DNA of 64,000 bases from NCBI GenBank assembly GCA_016169945.1, contig JADLSH010000061.1:1-64000 (forward strand). The letters run 5' to 3'. How positions within the stretch are numbered: the first letter of the stretch is position 1; each line of letters starts with the position of its first letter. The notes under the pieces were generated by a model, which worked only from the letters and a program-made list of their open reading frames with translations, searched no databases and was not told where the DNA came from. The position numbers and the translations under genes were made by a program. This stretch comes from Trachythela sp. YZ-2020. Taxonomy: Eukaryota; Cnidaria; Anthozoa; Malacalcyonacea; Clavulariidae. Shown here in pieces: positions 1 through 10,945 of this stretch.

Positions 1-91
1 TAGTGGTTTACCGCGCTTGTGTGTTGGAGCTGGGAAGTGGGCGTGCGATAAACCTCTTTAGAAACTGCTAGACACCGCAAAACGGTTAAAT
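1..91. repeat. Remnant of tandem unit A, left piece
   Basis: These bases match 30417-30508 in unit B and the equivalent stretch near 55355-55446 in unit C almost exactly. The match stops abruptly after GGTTAAAT. Unit B continues about 540 bp further to helicase exon 5, whereas here foreign sequence begins. The window therefore opens inside helicase intron 5 of a copy extending to the left. Exon 6 of this copy, if present, lies outside the window. Confidence 0.85.
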
Positions 92-2257
92 TTCTGTGTA
101 ATTTCTATATCATGTGTATAGAGTATCGGTTTTTTGGATCCTACCGTTACTATGTTCCGTCTCCAGGACAGTATGAACTTCATGAAATTCATTCCTGCAA
201 TCTGACTTGTAAACATGTGAGATCATGTGTTGACATTCATTGGTAATATGATCAATGTGCTATTTACGATAATGTATTACATGAAGTAACAAATATATGA
301 AAGTGTTGATGTTATGACGTGTGTAGTGTATCACATGATGTGCTTTGATCTAACGTCTTTGAGCGGGAGAGACTGAGATGGCGTGAATATGGCAATTTGT
401 GTCGTCTTCATGTCATTGTTTTTACGTGGTTCCATCCTCCGTAGGTGGCTGTGACTGACTTAGGACATCATGTAAAGTCCCATGATAGTCGATCTGCCGT
501 AATCCCTCAAAGAACCGAGGGGTTAATCATGAAAATAGCAATGTGAGTAGGGCCTTGTGAACATTTTTCAAAAAATCTAGACAGGCATTTTCATGAATTA
601 CATGCCTAAGTCTCCCGCCTAGGATACGTTTGGCTGTGTGATTTCGACCCCGAGTATAATTTCTAAACATTTGAAGGGCGTGGGAGATCCATGTCGGATT
701 TTACTGTGGTGTTTCCACTTTAAGGAAATTCCAAATTTCCCAGACAGAAATAGGAAATGATTTTGATAGGAAAGTTGGTGTTTTGTGCAATTGTTTCATG
801 TTCAAATGCAGTGTAATCATCTGTTAGGAACTACCCTCGTTCTCTCTTGCCGTCGTTTGTGTAAAAATGACCGGGGAATGTTGGAAAGTTGTATCTTTGT
901 GTCAGTGCCACATGCTAGGTCCATGCATGATAACAACCGCACTCACCCTGAACCAACATATATTTCGCATGCACGATGTGATCCGGCGACAAGAAAGTCA
1001 CGGAATCGAAATAATGATCCCATTGACCACATGCATGTTGAAAGCCAATAACAAAGGCACAAACCCTTTCCCATCAAAAAGTCTTTTGCATATATTTTGG
1101 GTGCAGTGAACATGTGTCTGTGTGAAGAACATAGGGTTGGACAATTGCTCATTTTAATAAGCTTTGTCCTTAGGGTGGTGTTGCACAGTGTACTGTATCG
1201 CGAGTGCTTTGTGTGGTGTGCAAAGGGCATGCCCGTGGATGGCGTGGCAATGGGAGGGGGTGGGGGTGGACTGATGATGTGGGCTGGTTTCCGCCAGAGT
1301 CTCCAATTCATTGTGTAATTTCTATATCTTGTGTGTAAAATGGGCTTGGGAGCGGCACAGGTATGTGGATCATGGCCCTGACACTCCCGGGTTCATAGCT
1401 ACTTGGAAGGTGAAAAGAAGAAAGAGAGAAAGGTGGTGTTGAGAATTTTGCAAAACCTGGTGTTATACAGGTGCTATGAAGACAACTAGAATGCAGCTAC
1501 ATTTGCAGAAGTTATAACTGCATGCATTCTTACTCCGTGTGATCGAGGATTCATCAGGCCTCCAAGCACGATCAGGGGCGCGTTTCTAGCTCACCGGCGA
1601 GCCTTGGAACGACGCGCCCGTTGTATACTGCGTGAAAAGCTAGGTGAAAGTGTTACAGTAAAGGAGGGAAGATATATGTCCCTGGATCACTAAATATATT
1701 ATTGTGATGATGCAGTTTGAAACCCGAGAGGCCGTTGTATCGTAATGCGCGTGGCGTCAGCGTTGACGGGATTTGCGATCAACCAAGTTTAACGGAGGTG
1801 GATTTTGAAATTGTATTTTGTGGCCGTAGCCACGTGGACTGTGTGCAAAAGGTGGTTATTATTAGATTTATAAAAAGGATTGTTTATATAGTATATCATG
1901 TAGGAAAACGCCTCAGGAAATAAATAGGATGTCGTCAGCAAAATATTTTGTGTAATTACTATGGCAGCGATTATCATGAAAAATCATTGCCTTAGATCGT
2001 GTAAAATTGCGTAAATCTATTCACGATATTAATACGAGCGGAAAACTATGTGTCGTACCATTAATAAATTGATAGAAAATATGTAAACAAACTTGGCTGA
2101 TGTTTCCGGTGAATTCTCGTCACTTCCTGGTTCTCAGGCAGACATAATGAGTGTATTAAAAGCGATCGTGTATGATTACGTCATTTACGGTGGAAAACGT
2201 TTGTTTCCAAAAATGGCGTGCGTGCAAATGCGTTCTACAAGCAGCTAAACCGTGATT
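92..2257. other. Unassigned sequence, left part of the unit A replacement
   Basis: I see no convincing gene here. Overlapping short frames around 785-1318 lie on both strands and one is only a poly-proline run, so they are treated as chance. A direct repeat of about 22 bp (TGTGTAATTTCTATATC) occurs near 96-118 and again near 1312-1334, about 1.2 kb apart. This could mark the ends of an inserted piece. The stretch is absent from units B and C. Confidence 0.4.
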
Positions 2258-3399
2258 TGGCACCAGCGCCGCCATCTTGGATTTTATTGCGCTGGAGACT
2301 GAGTACTATATAGAGACAATCGCGTGAACTCCACGAACCCTGCGTGGATAATTCTACGCGCAAAAATATAAAAATATCAATGATGTGGGCTAAAAATGCA
2401 AATTTTTCAATCGTTTGCTCTGTTTATGTATTGGGAATACACCTCTACTGCAATTTTCTTCGCACGTATTTACTTCTCTTCGCAATCGGCGTTTTAATCA
2501 GGGAAAGGAAATGTGGAGCAGTGAGACAAGGGTGGGAGTTTGAGGGCGCGAGGTCTAACTTGTCCAGGTGGATATCTTATATAAAAGTCTATAAAAGTGT
2601 TTACAGCAAACATAGTGGAAGATATAGCTTTGAGTTTGCTGTCTGTTTACACGTGCGCTATACAACGCAACATTTGTATTTATGATAAGCATGATTTCAT
2701 GTTGTATGTTATAATATATATATATATATATATAATTATATATAATATGGTTAATAAGTCATGTGAATGCTATATTTCTACAGTAAGTATCTTTTCCTCT
2801 CAAAAGAAATCCCAAGAAGCTTGGCAATTCATCCACAATTCAAACGATTCAGTCAGAGGTTTTGCATAAGGGAATATGTTTGCTCCTAAATGTTGGGAAA
2901 GTTGGCATGCCAAACAAGTGAAATGCTAGCCAGGCATCAGCAAGAAGTTCTAGATCTTCACCACTTAGCCTCCATACCTTCCATGATAGTCATTTTCGGT
3001 GCTTTGGAGTAAAACTCAATTGATCAAGATATGCACCAAATCCAGTTCAAGTGGTTACATGGAGATGACTCAAAAGGCCGGCATTTAATATCGATGGCCT
3101 AAATCAAACTAACAAGATTCCATACAATGAGACGCATCCTACAGCTGTTGAGGAAGAAGTCATACGGTTTGGTACACACAAGACCATACAATGAATTAAT
3201 GTCACAAACCAGAGACAGTTGTTGAAATATCCATCAGCCTCTCTCTATAGCAGATTTTCAGCAGTTCCCTGTATTGGTAAAACAATACAAGATGAGGTCT
3301 CCAATCCATTTGGTTTGTCTTCTCAGATGAATTGGTCCACATTGTGTGCAGACCGTTGGGTATCATCTGATCATGTGTGCCCTGGCTGATGGCCAACCT

Positions 3400-4358
3400 A
3401 AATAAAAACCCAAGATACAACATATACTTTGTTTATCTGAATGGAACACTCTCACAAACCCTGCAACAAAGTGAAAGAAACAAAGTGAAAGACACTCGTA
3501 TAGTGGCTGCTGAGATTTATAAAATGCTAAGGACTGTCTTTGCAGCAAACTGAAGTGGAAACTTTAAACAATATATGTTGCAGCTTTGCGAGCAGCTTCC
3601 AGCATTGAGCCCAGAATTTGCGAATTATTTTCAAAGTGAATGGCACGGAAGAAGTGAATATTGGGGCTATTGCTACCGAAAAGGGATGGGTATCAATACA
3701 AATATGATAGTTGAGGCATTTCATCGCGTGTTTAAATATTGCTATCTGAATGGACCTTCAAAGCGAACAGGAGAGTAGACCACTGCTTGATAAGTTTGAT
3801 GAAATTTATCGAGATAAGTCATTTGATAGAGCCATCAAGCTAACAAAGGGCAAACCAACATTTAAAGCAAGGATTATTAATGATCGACACAATAAGAGTA
3901 GAGGAATGAGCATTGACATTGTTAAAGAAGATGGTGATCTCAGATGGAAAATACCAAGTAGCAAGAGTGATATAATCTATACAGTACTGAAACAAGCAAA
4001 TTACTGCATGGACAACACCTGTCAAATAAGGTGTGCAGAGTGTAACATTTGTGTTCACCAATTTATATGTGATTGTACTGATGGTCTTATAAACAATATC
4101 ATCTGTAAACACATTTATCTACTGCAAACATACTTGTCGGCAAAGAAACTGGAAGATGAAACAAATGACACAGGTGATTGCAGTACAGCTGAGACTGCTG
4201 TCACCAATACGGATTATAAAGCTAGAGAACTACAGTTAGTTGCATCTCTGATTCAAAAGAAAACTAAAGTAACGCAAGATAATGTAGCACTGAAAGAAGC
4301 CACCAAGAGGCAGCTTTTGACACTCGTTGACCAGCTATTTGATTGCAGAGAACAATGA
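3400..4358 (+). pseudogene. MULE-like transposase fragment with SWIM zinc finger
   Basis: Two overlapping frames (3575-3775 and 3750-4358) together encode the C-terminal part of a Mutator-like transposase. The first has the phrase NTNMIVEAFHRVFKYCYL, typical of the end of the MULE catalytic region. The second carries a SWIM finger, with CDC followed by CKH (CxCx8CxH) around 4071-4112. SWIM fingers are common C-terminal to MULE catalytic domains and are thought to bind DNA or protein. A frame slip near 3770 and stop codons upstream of 3575 show the copy is dead. The catalytic core upstream (about 2900-3570) is barely readable. The frame at 4430-4612, with a lysine-rich stretch, probably belongs to the same gene. 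Confidence 0.65.
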
Positions 4359-4719
4359 GGCCTCATTGTCTTGAACAAAAAGGTAACTGCTGCTAAACAC
4401 TTGTTTATGTCAATGAAAAGACAAAATGTTTGTCACCATTGAAATTGGTAACAAATTCTCCTGGAAACAAATACACTGAAAAACAACGCAAATTTACATC
4501 AACGAAGAAAAAGAAAACGAACAAGCAATGTGCGGCTTTGAAGCCAACCCAAGAGGATCTTTCATCTCTGTTCACAGTCGACAAAAATAATAAGTCAGTT
4601 GAATGGTGGGGTTGAGCATTTAAAAGGTTATACGTATTATTAGACTGATGTATTTCTGTTTGTATACATTTAGTTAGCGAACAACTTGAAGGTTTTGGTC
4701 TCACAAAATTGAAATTAAA

Positions 4720-5211
4720 AAGCTATTTCACGAAAAAAGTTGGTAACATCAAATGAAATTCGACTGGATGAAGATCACCCACCAGCTGAAGCACTTGGCT
4801 ATATCCTCACACACATCAAGCCGTATCTGGATGAAAATGCCTGGAAGAAAGTAACGACCTCAGGTATGTACATTATAGGCGAAATGTTTATCCCAAAGTT
4901 GATGCAGTACTTAACCTGCTGTTTGTTTTTCATAGTGAGACGATTGCGAGATGAGTGGATGTGCAGCACTTGTGGATATGCCAAATTGGGGAATATGATA
5001 ATGTGTGATTTCTGCTCCACCTGGCACCATTGGTATGTCAGCTTACAGTCTAGCTTTATATAAAAGTTATACAAAACTGTTGTTAATTTTTCTTCTTATT
5101 GTGAACTTCACTTGTAGGGAATGTGCCAAGATCAAAGACGAAGATGATGAATGGTTTTGCCAAAGTTGTGAAAACCTAAACAATGACGATGGATCAAAAA
5201 TAGAAGAATGA
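4720..5211 (+). pseudogene. PHD-finger terminus of the MULE-like gene, three exons
   Basis: A PHD finger (C4HC3) becomes complete only after two short introns are removed. The exons are about 4720-4863, 4936-5032 and 5118-5211. The introns have good borders (CAG/GTATGT to CATAG at 4864-4935, and TG/GTATGT to TTGTAG at 5033-5117). After splicing the zinc ligands read CSTC, CDFC, H-x2-C and CQSC. PHD fingers usually read histone H3 tails, so targeting of the transposon to chromatin is a plausible role, by inference. No ATG precedes the first exon, which suggests it continues the SWIM-bearing gene upstream. The frame ends at TGA 5209-5211. Expression cannot be judged from sequence. Confidence 0.6.
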
Positions 5212-5213
5212 CC

Positions 5214-5481
5214 TATAAAAAATCATACTAATATAAAGAATCTCAGTTTTAATTATCAATATAAATATTATGTCAGACTTGTAAAATACTTTGTAAATAG
5301 AACATTTTTTATAATAAATTTCATATATATTCACCTGTAATATATAAAAAATCATACTAATATAAAGAATCTCAGTTTTAATTATCAATATAAATATTCT
5401 GTAATATTATGTCAGACTTGTAAAATACTTTGTAAATAGAACATTTTTTATAATAAATTTCATATATATTCACCTGTAAAT
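5214..5481. repeat. Two-copy tandem repeat of about 130 bp
   Basis: The block starting TATAAAAAATCATACTAA occurs twice back to back (about 5214-5342 and 5343-5481). The second copy carries 11 extra bases (TCTGTAATATT). It directly follows the stop codon of the PHD exon, so it is probably a duplicated 3' end of the transposon gene. Confidence 0.9.
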
Positions 5482-6073
5482 CGATTCTGTAAGCTTTATT
5501 TCACAAAAAAAAACCTTTCGGGTCTTTACACGATGTTTTTAGAATAGAAATAGAAACATGAAAGAAATTAAAAAGTATAAAAATCGTACATTTTTACAAA
5601 TTATTGTTGCCCCAGAGTTCCTTGCGAAATAGTCGTACTCAGTCTGCAGCGCGGTATAATATAGTCGTACTCAGTCTCCAGCGCAATAAAATCCAAGATG
5701 GCGGCGCTGGTGTCAAGTACTTGCGGCTAAAGACAGGAATCTAGTCCGGCTTCTGATTGGCTAATACTGACTTCGGAAATAGGCGGAAATCAGATCATCG
5801 GTCCAATATCGGATCATATTCGGAGGTTTTCCGTATTGATAAATCGGTTCAATATCGTGTTCTACTCGGAACGAATGTAAACATTGCGAAATCGATGTAC
5901 ATTAGTATTTGTTTTAAAATATGTATGGCAATAAATAAATATATATCTTAATAACGCCCATAGAGCAATTTACAGTATGAAAATATTATATCCAGAAATT
6001 CTAACAAGAGTTAGCCTAAAAGAAATAGCCTAAATATATTATACTTTATTATTATATAAATTTATATGGCCTT

Positions 6074-6805
6074 ATGTATCAGTCAATTCCACCTGTGCCC
6101 ATGCCCCCCCCCGGGCCACTCCCGGGCATTCGCCCTTTTTAATCCGGGGTGGGGCTATCATAAATATTGTACGGCCCGGGGTGGAGACTTAGCAACTTCA
6201 TGCCGGATCTTTTCCCCGGGAATGCAAGCTAAAAATGGCGGACCACATTGCCGACCATGTTTTATCGTTGAGTGATTAGCCGAATTCATATTAGGGACGG
6301 GAAACTCGTCTAATATGAATCCGGGGGCAGACGAGTTTCCCGTCTAACTTTCCGTCAACTTTCCGTCAAACGGACGGGAAAGTTAGACTAATCCCATCTA
6401 GACAGGAAACTCGTCTTAAATCCGTCCCTAAATTCATATTCAGACGGGTTTTCACAGACGAGTTTCCCGTCTAAGACGAGTTTCCGTCCCTAATATGAAT
6501 TCGGCTATTTTAAAGGAAAGACGTCGATTTTGTGTGTAAATGGCTGCAAGACAATTCTTGTACAACTAGCATTCTTGTATATTCTTGTACAACTAGCATT
6601 CTCTTCTTAATTTTACTATTAGCAGGACCTCAAACTACAGCCCGGGGGTGGGGATATAGCCCAACATTTTTTGCCCGGGCGCGGGGCTTTAGCACACTAT
6701 GCCTTTCCCCGGGGTGGGAATTTAGCCACAGTCTTTCTAAATATGGTCAATGCCCGGGGGTCGGCCCGGGGGGGGGATGGGCACAGGTGGAATTGACTGA
6801 TACAT
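6074..6805. mobile_element. Foldback/MITE, 732 bp, with GC-rich inverted ends
   Basis: The left end ATGTATCAGTCAATTCCACC is mirrored exactly at the right end. The match continues through GTGCCCATGCCCC and CCCGGGC blocks. The interior holds repeated CCCGGG-rich motifs and a nested palindrome. No coding potential is seen. I could not settle the target-site duplication. Confidence 0.75.
6277..6507. repeat. Nested 231-bp palindrome
   Basis: The segment begins TAGCCGAATTCATATTAGG and ends with the reverse complement. Several internal inverted copies of GACGAGTTTCCCGTCT let almost the whole length fold on itself. It is probably a separate small foldback element inserted in the larger one. Confidence 0.8.
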
Positions 6806-7493
6806 TACTCTATATAAAACTTTTTAATAGAGTGCGTGTAGACCGATAAAAATTTGACAGTTGCCAAACAAATCATAGTGTAACATTCTTCGTACATTCT
6901 TAGTACACCGAGTATAACATAGAGACGTATATTAAATCACTTTCTATTAACTGTGATTATTATTTTAAAAAAACTATAAGTAAATTGCTGCCCGCATGCG
7001 AATATGAACACCCGCTTGCAGGCCTACTTGTATACTTTTCGCGAGAAACGGCGGGAAATTACAAAATCATCCATCCATGATCGTTCAGCCGTTCACTGCA
7101 ATAATTTGCATAAATTCTGAGGACAATCACAGCTGTTTTGCATTAATCTACTCCCGTGTCTTCAAGTAACTAAAGGTAAGACTAATTTATCATAAATTAT
7201 AAACATAATTATACATATCGGTAAATTCAAATGCATATTAAAGAAACATTTATTTTATTTTTTATTTATTTTATTTTATTTATTTAAATTTGTCCCAATT
7301 TACATATAAAGTATTTTTTTAAATATATATATATATATATAAAATACTTAGCTATAACATTAACAACGACAACATAGAAACAAACATATATAGTTGTGAC
7401 AGGTATTATAAAATATGATATATATTATGAATAGGCTATCCTAGTCAATCATTTACTGAGTGAGAGTTTATAGTTCTGAATATTATATCAGTT
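6806..7493. other. AT-rich stretch without genes
   Basis: A TTTTA/TTTAT-rich tract at about 7250-7290 and an (AT)n run at about 7324-7340 are simple repeats. I find nothing else, and no readable endonuclease domain of the neighbouring Penelope-like element. Confidence 0.5.
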
Positions 7494-9640
7494 TCACGTG
7501 TGTTTAGAACGTATAAAATGTTCTCTTAGATTCTTGTGTCTCTGGAAGGCGACCGTTGGTGCAGTTGGAAAGATCCCCGCAAGATATCTGTCGCTTTCAA
7601 TATATGCCCAGTGTTGTCGCAGGATTCTGTTCACTTGGTGCAGTCGTGGATGGTATGGTATCACAAATGGCAGGACTGATGGTCTGCTGGTTCTCTGGGA
7701 TGCGTTATCGAGTAAGTGTGATTGGGTGTAAATGCTTGCTTTGTCTACAGCCTGTAGGACATTCGCCATCTTTATAGCCACGAGCGAGCAAAACTGCCCT
7801 CAGGTGTTGCACCCTCGAGGCAAATCGGTCGTCGTCCGTGATTATGCGGCGATATCTCAACATTTGACTGTACACCAAGCCAGCTTTACATTGTTTGGGA
7901 TGGAATGAGTTATTGTGTAAAAGCGGTTGGCAATCCGTTGGTTTGATGTAAAGGTCTGATTTTATTTTGCCGTCCGCATCCTTATAAATTGTTGTGTCCA
8001 AAAAATTAACTTCCTTTTCCGAATAGGTGTACTCAAATTTAATTGTTTTATGAAACGAATTCAATTTGTCCATAAATTGTTTAAGTGCAACTAGACCATG
8101 TGTCCAGATAATAAAGCCGTCATCGAGAAATCGACGGTAAAACAAAGGCTTTTCGTTGTGCCTTAAAGTTTTGAAAAAGGATTCTTCTAGTTCAGCCATG
8201 AAAATGTTTGCAAAGGATGGTGCCGTTTTTGTGCCCATGGCTGTGCCGTGTTTTGCAAATATAATTTTCCTTCAGATGTGAAATAGTTACGTCTCATGGT
8301 GTAATCGAGAAATTGTTCAATTACCGGCAACAAGGGCCAGTCATCTGAGTAAAATGATTTCAAGGCTTGCATGCATGCATTTATCCCTTCACTGATTGGT
8401 ATGTTGGTGTATAAGATTTCACATCAATTGTGACTAATATGGTGCCCTCTGGGAGGCAGTCCGTTAAATTCAAAATGATGCTTAGAAAGTGATTTGTATC
8501 CTTAATGTAGGATGGTATTATTTCTGTTATCGGATTTAGATATTTGTCCACGAAATGCGACAGGTTGTCGGTGGGCGATCCACATCCCGAAATTATTGGC
8601 CTACCGGGTACATTTTTCTTGTGTATTTTGGGCAGCATGTAAAATATGGGTACGCGTGGGATCGTTTCCGGTAACAGAAACATAAATGTTTTATGATCAA
8701 TCAGATGTGAACATAGAATTTCATGCAAATATTTGGTAATTTCTCCGGATAAACTGTTCAACATCAATCTAGGCTGAGAATCAACCAGTTCGTAATTCTG
8801 GGGGTTGGAAAGTTGCGCGTGTGCCTCTGTCTTATAGTCCTCGGAGGACCAAATCACAACGGCACCGCCCTTGTCCGCAGGCTTTATGATGTGTTTTTCG
8901 TTCCTTTCATAGTTTGATATAAAATCTCGTTCTTTTCCAGTCAGGTTGTCATGCATGTTAAATTGCTTTTCATGAAAATTTTCTCTTAAGGTAGCCAAAA
9001 TGTTCGCAATGTATGCCACAAGATTTTCGTTTGTTGGTTGTGGTGGTTCCCAAGTACTGGGAGTTCTAAAATCATGGCTCTCGTTGTTAATCTCCATGTC
9101 AAAGAAATAATATTTGATGTACATGCATCGGCGGAATTTTAGAAATGCATTATAAACAATTTCCCATGCAACCGGTTTTGGCTTCGGTACAAATTTTAAA
9201 CCCTTGTTCAAGACTGAAATGAGGGCTTGGGTAGTTGTTCTTTTGTTAGGTTCACAACCAATTTGTTGTCGACCTTTTCATTCAATTGTTTAAATAAATA
9301 TTTTTTCTCTTTGCATTTTTTAGAAATACGTCTCCGTTGTTTGACATTCAAAAATTGTTTCATGCTGGTTCGTTTACCTGGAAGTGTTTTAGAAATAGGA
9401 GGATTTATTGTCGCCAACCCTGGCGGGTTGGCTGATGGCGAAAATGTGGAACAGTTGGAGGTGATGGGTCAAGCAACATCAGGTCTGGTGGCATGTCTTT
9501 TCTTGATAGTAGCTGCTGTTCATGGTGTGTCATAAGGATGTTGGTTAATTTCAAGGAACAGCCCATCACGCAAGATTGCCATTTGTGTAACAGATCGTCT
9601 GAGAGGTCTACTTCCGGTTGAATGTCAATCTGGAGACTCT
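7494..9640 (-). mobile_element. Penelope-like retroelement, degraded
   Basis: Minus-strand frames at 9662-9405, 9417-9208, 9211-8381, 8372-8187, 8238-7705 and 7781-7494 read in order as one Penelope-like protein. The landmarks are IIKPADKGGAVVIW, PKIHKKNVPGRPIISG, the MGTKTAPSFANIFMAELE block and a catalytic box RRFLDDGF, where many relatives have RYIDD. Single-base losses near 8415 and 8255 and a slip near 7750 break the frame. The protein ends at RSKHT, where the GIY-YIG endonuclease of canonical members would begin, so this domain is missing or deleted. The 5' end abuts helicase exon 5 at about 9641. Assignment to the Penelope class is from remembered motifs and is fairly secure. Confidence 0.8.
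7705..9211 (-). pseudogene. Penelope-like reverse transcriptase, frameshifted
   Basis: This is the reverse-transcriptase core of the element, carried by three frames. Motif order is N-terminal LNKGLKFVP-type box (about 9208), ADKGG (about 8880), GRPIISGCGS (about 8600), LVTIDV (about 8440) with the first catalytic Asp, GTKTAPSFANI (about 8230), and FLDDG (about 8120) with the catalytic Asp pair. One missing base in the run after LVTIDVKS and another after KLYLQN separate the blocks. The enzyme would copy its RNA at a nicked chromosomal end. With these breaks it cannot be functional. Confidence 0.8.
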
Positions 9641-9695
9641 TGCAGTCCTGAGGCAACATCAAATGAATCTTTCTTTGAAAAACAGTACACTATTC
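9641..9695 (-). pseudogene. RECQL: RECQL copy A exon 5, truncated
   Basis: Encodes GIVYCFSKKDSFDVASGL and stops at the junction with Penelope-like sequence (CAGTCCTGAGG is the first shared block). The acceptor side at 9695/9696 is intact. Confidence 0.85.
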
Positions 9696-9855
9696 CTAAA
9701 TAGCAAGAAAATGTATAATACTGTTGTCAAGATGTTTAACATGGGAAAAAGTGGTTCTAATTTAACTGTAACAGCACAAACATATCAGAGAGACTGTGAA
9801 TTATAGTAAAGCAAAGCGCTTGACGTCAATACACTATACCGTTCCATGTCTGGGA

Positions 9856-9996
9856 CCGGTTGTATAAAAGAGTAGTTAAAGTTAACTATTGTTAGGGCGA
9901 AGGTTAACCAATCAGAATCGCGCATTTTCGAGTTAACGATACTATTTAACTACAAAACGGGTAGTTAACAGGTAGTTAAGACTTTTATACAACCGG
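9856..9996. repeat. 141-bp MITE with CCGGTTGTATAAAAG ends (unit A)
   Basis: The inverted ends CCGGTTGTATAAAAG and CTTTTATACAACCGG flank AGTTAACTA-rich sequence. The same element lies at the same position of the helicase intron in units B and C, so it predates the duplication. Confidence 0.85.
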
Positions 9997-10016
9997 CTCT
10001 GACAGGCATATATATT

Positions 10017-10545
10017 GCGAGTTAAGAGAGTTGATAAGAGTTGGTAATCGAGGTTTTGCATGAGAGTTTCATCAATTCTCATGCTCCGTCAAACGAGAAC
10101 AAGAGTTGCATGAGAGTTGACTGGATATTACCACGTGAAGCGGTCAAACCAGGGTAAACTCTCATCAAAATGTGAACCAGCTCAAGTGCATGAGAGTTGA
10201 TGAGAGTTGGCAAGCGATAGTTTGCATGAGAGTTGGCGAAAGTGTGTAAAGAAAGGTGTGCAAAAGGAAGTGTGTCCTATAACACACCTTGGCGTGTTTG
10301 TGATCCACCATGGTGTGTTTTCTTACACACCAATGTGTGTTTTCTAACACCAAGGTGTGTTTTCCGAAAGTGCGTAGAAAAGTGTAAAACGTACTCACCT
10401 TGGTGTGTAATTAAACACATCTTTGCATGTGTGTAATTGAACACACTTTGGTGTGTAATTATACACACCTGTTCGAAACGCGAGCGAGAGTTGCAACTCT
10501 CATTGACTCTCACCAACTCCCATCCTCGTTTGCGCAGGGCCTTAC
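10017..10545. repeat. Palindromic minisatellite/foldback (unit A)
   Basis: The left part repeats GAGAGTTGATGAGAGTTGG and the right part its complement (CAACTCTCATTGACTCTC). The middle is a run of short palindromes built on ACACACCAAGGTGTGT. The block can fold into a large imperfect hairpin. Its length differs strongly between units: longest here, about 270 bp in B and about 435 bp in C. Confidence 0.8.
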
Positions 10546-10644
10546 TCAAAATAAATATTATGGAAAGGCAAAAATTACTATTTACAGCACGTGGTACACC
10601 GATTCTTGTGCATCTTATTCAAGAAACAAATACATATCTATTAC

Positions 10645-10726
10645 CTGACTGTCCTGAAAACTGCGTTTTAATTACAGATGCAATCTCATCTATTATGTCT
10701 TCAGAAGTTGACGGTTTCCTTCGAAC
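10645..10726 (-). CDS. RECQL: RECQL copy A exon 4
   Basis: 82 bp; encodes VRRKPSTSEDIIDEIASVIK and on to GQSG, the linker between the two RecA lobes. Borders are TTTCAG before and GTAATA after. It begins in phase 0 and ends in phase 1. Confidence 0.85.
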
Positions 10727-10799
10727 CTGAAAGATATGGTAGATGTTAAAAACTAATCGCTATTTGCTTTTTGACAACTAAGATTTTGTTTCGTCTATA

Positions 10800-10945
10800 C
10801 TGCGGTTAAGTTAGATCAAACTATACCTGAAAAATACAATAAGAACTTCGAAGTTTGGCTACTAATTTCCGGACGAAGGGCCTTTGCTCGAAACATCGAA
10901 ATTCTTATAGTATTTTTCAGGTAGTTAGATACAACTTAACCGCAG
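10800..10945. repeat. 146-bp palindromic MITE flanked by TA (unit A)
   Basis: The ends CTGCGGTTAAG and CTTAACCGCAG are flanked on both sides by TA, as for Tc1/mariner-derived MITEs. The interior holds paired TCGAAGTTT/AACATCGAA motifs around a CGAAGGGCCTTTGCTCG stem. Related copies lie at the same place in units B and C. Confidence 0.8.

Larger units (their letters stand above)
2258..5715 (+). mobile_element. MULE-like DNA transposon remnant with inverted ends
   Basis: An inverted repeat of about 55 bp (2258-2312 against 5660-5715, containing CAAGATGGCGGCGCTGG) encloses a degraded transposase with a SWIM zinc finger and a spliced PHD finger. The right arm is preceded by a partial direct copy of its own inner part (5629-5650). 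I could not define a target-site duplication, and the inverted repeats may be the inner part of longer ends. The conserved phrases around the SWIM finger are of the type found in Mutator-like transposases of cnidarians, which I state from memory. Confidence 0.65.

Noticed and set aside
785..1318. Four overlapping frames on both strands
   Set aside because: They overlap one another, one consists of a proline run from a G tract, and none shows a known motif or conservation.
2344..2866. Frames of 113 and 90 codons inside the MULE-like element
   Set aside because: They read through an (AT)n tract and share no motif with transposases or accessory proteins.
9227..9532. 102-codon plus-strand frame
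   Set aside because: It is antisense to the Penelope-like protein, whose minus frames carry recognisable motifs.
10466..10480. GTTCGAAAC resembling a tRNA B box
   Set aside because: No A box or cloverleaf can be formed around it; it belongs to the palindromic repeat.
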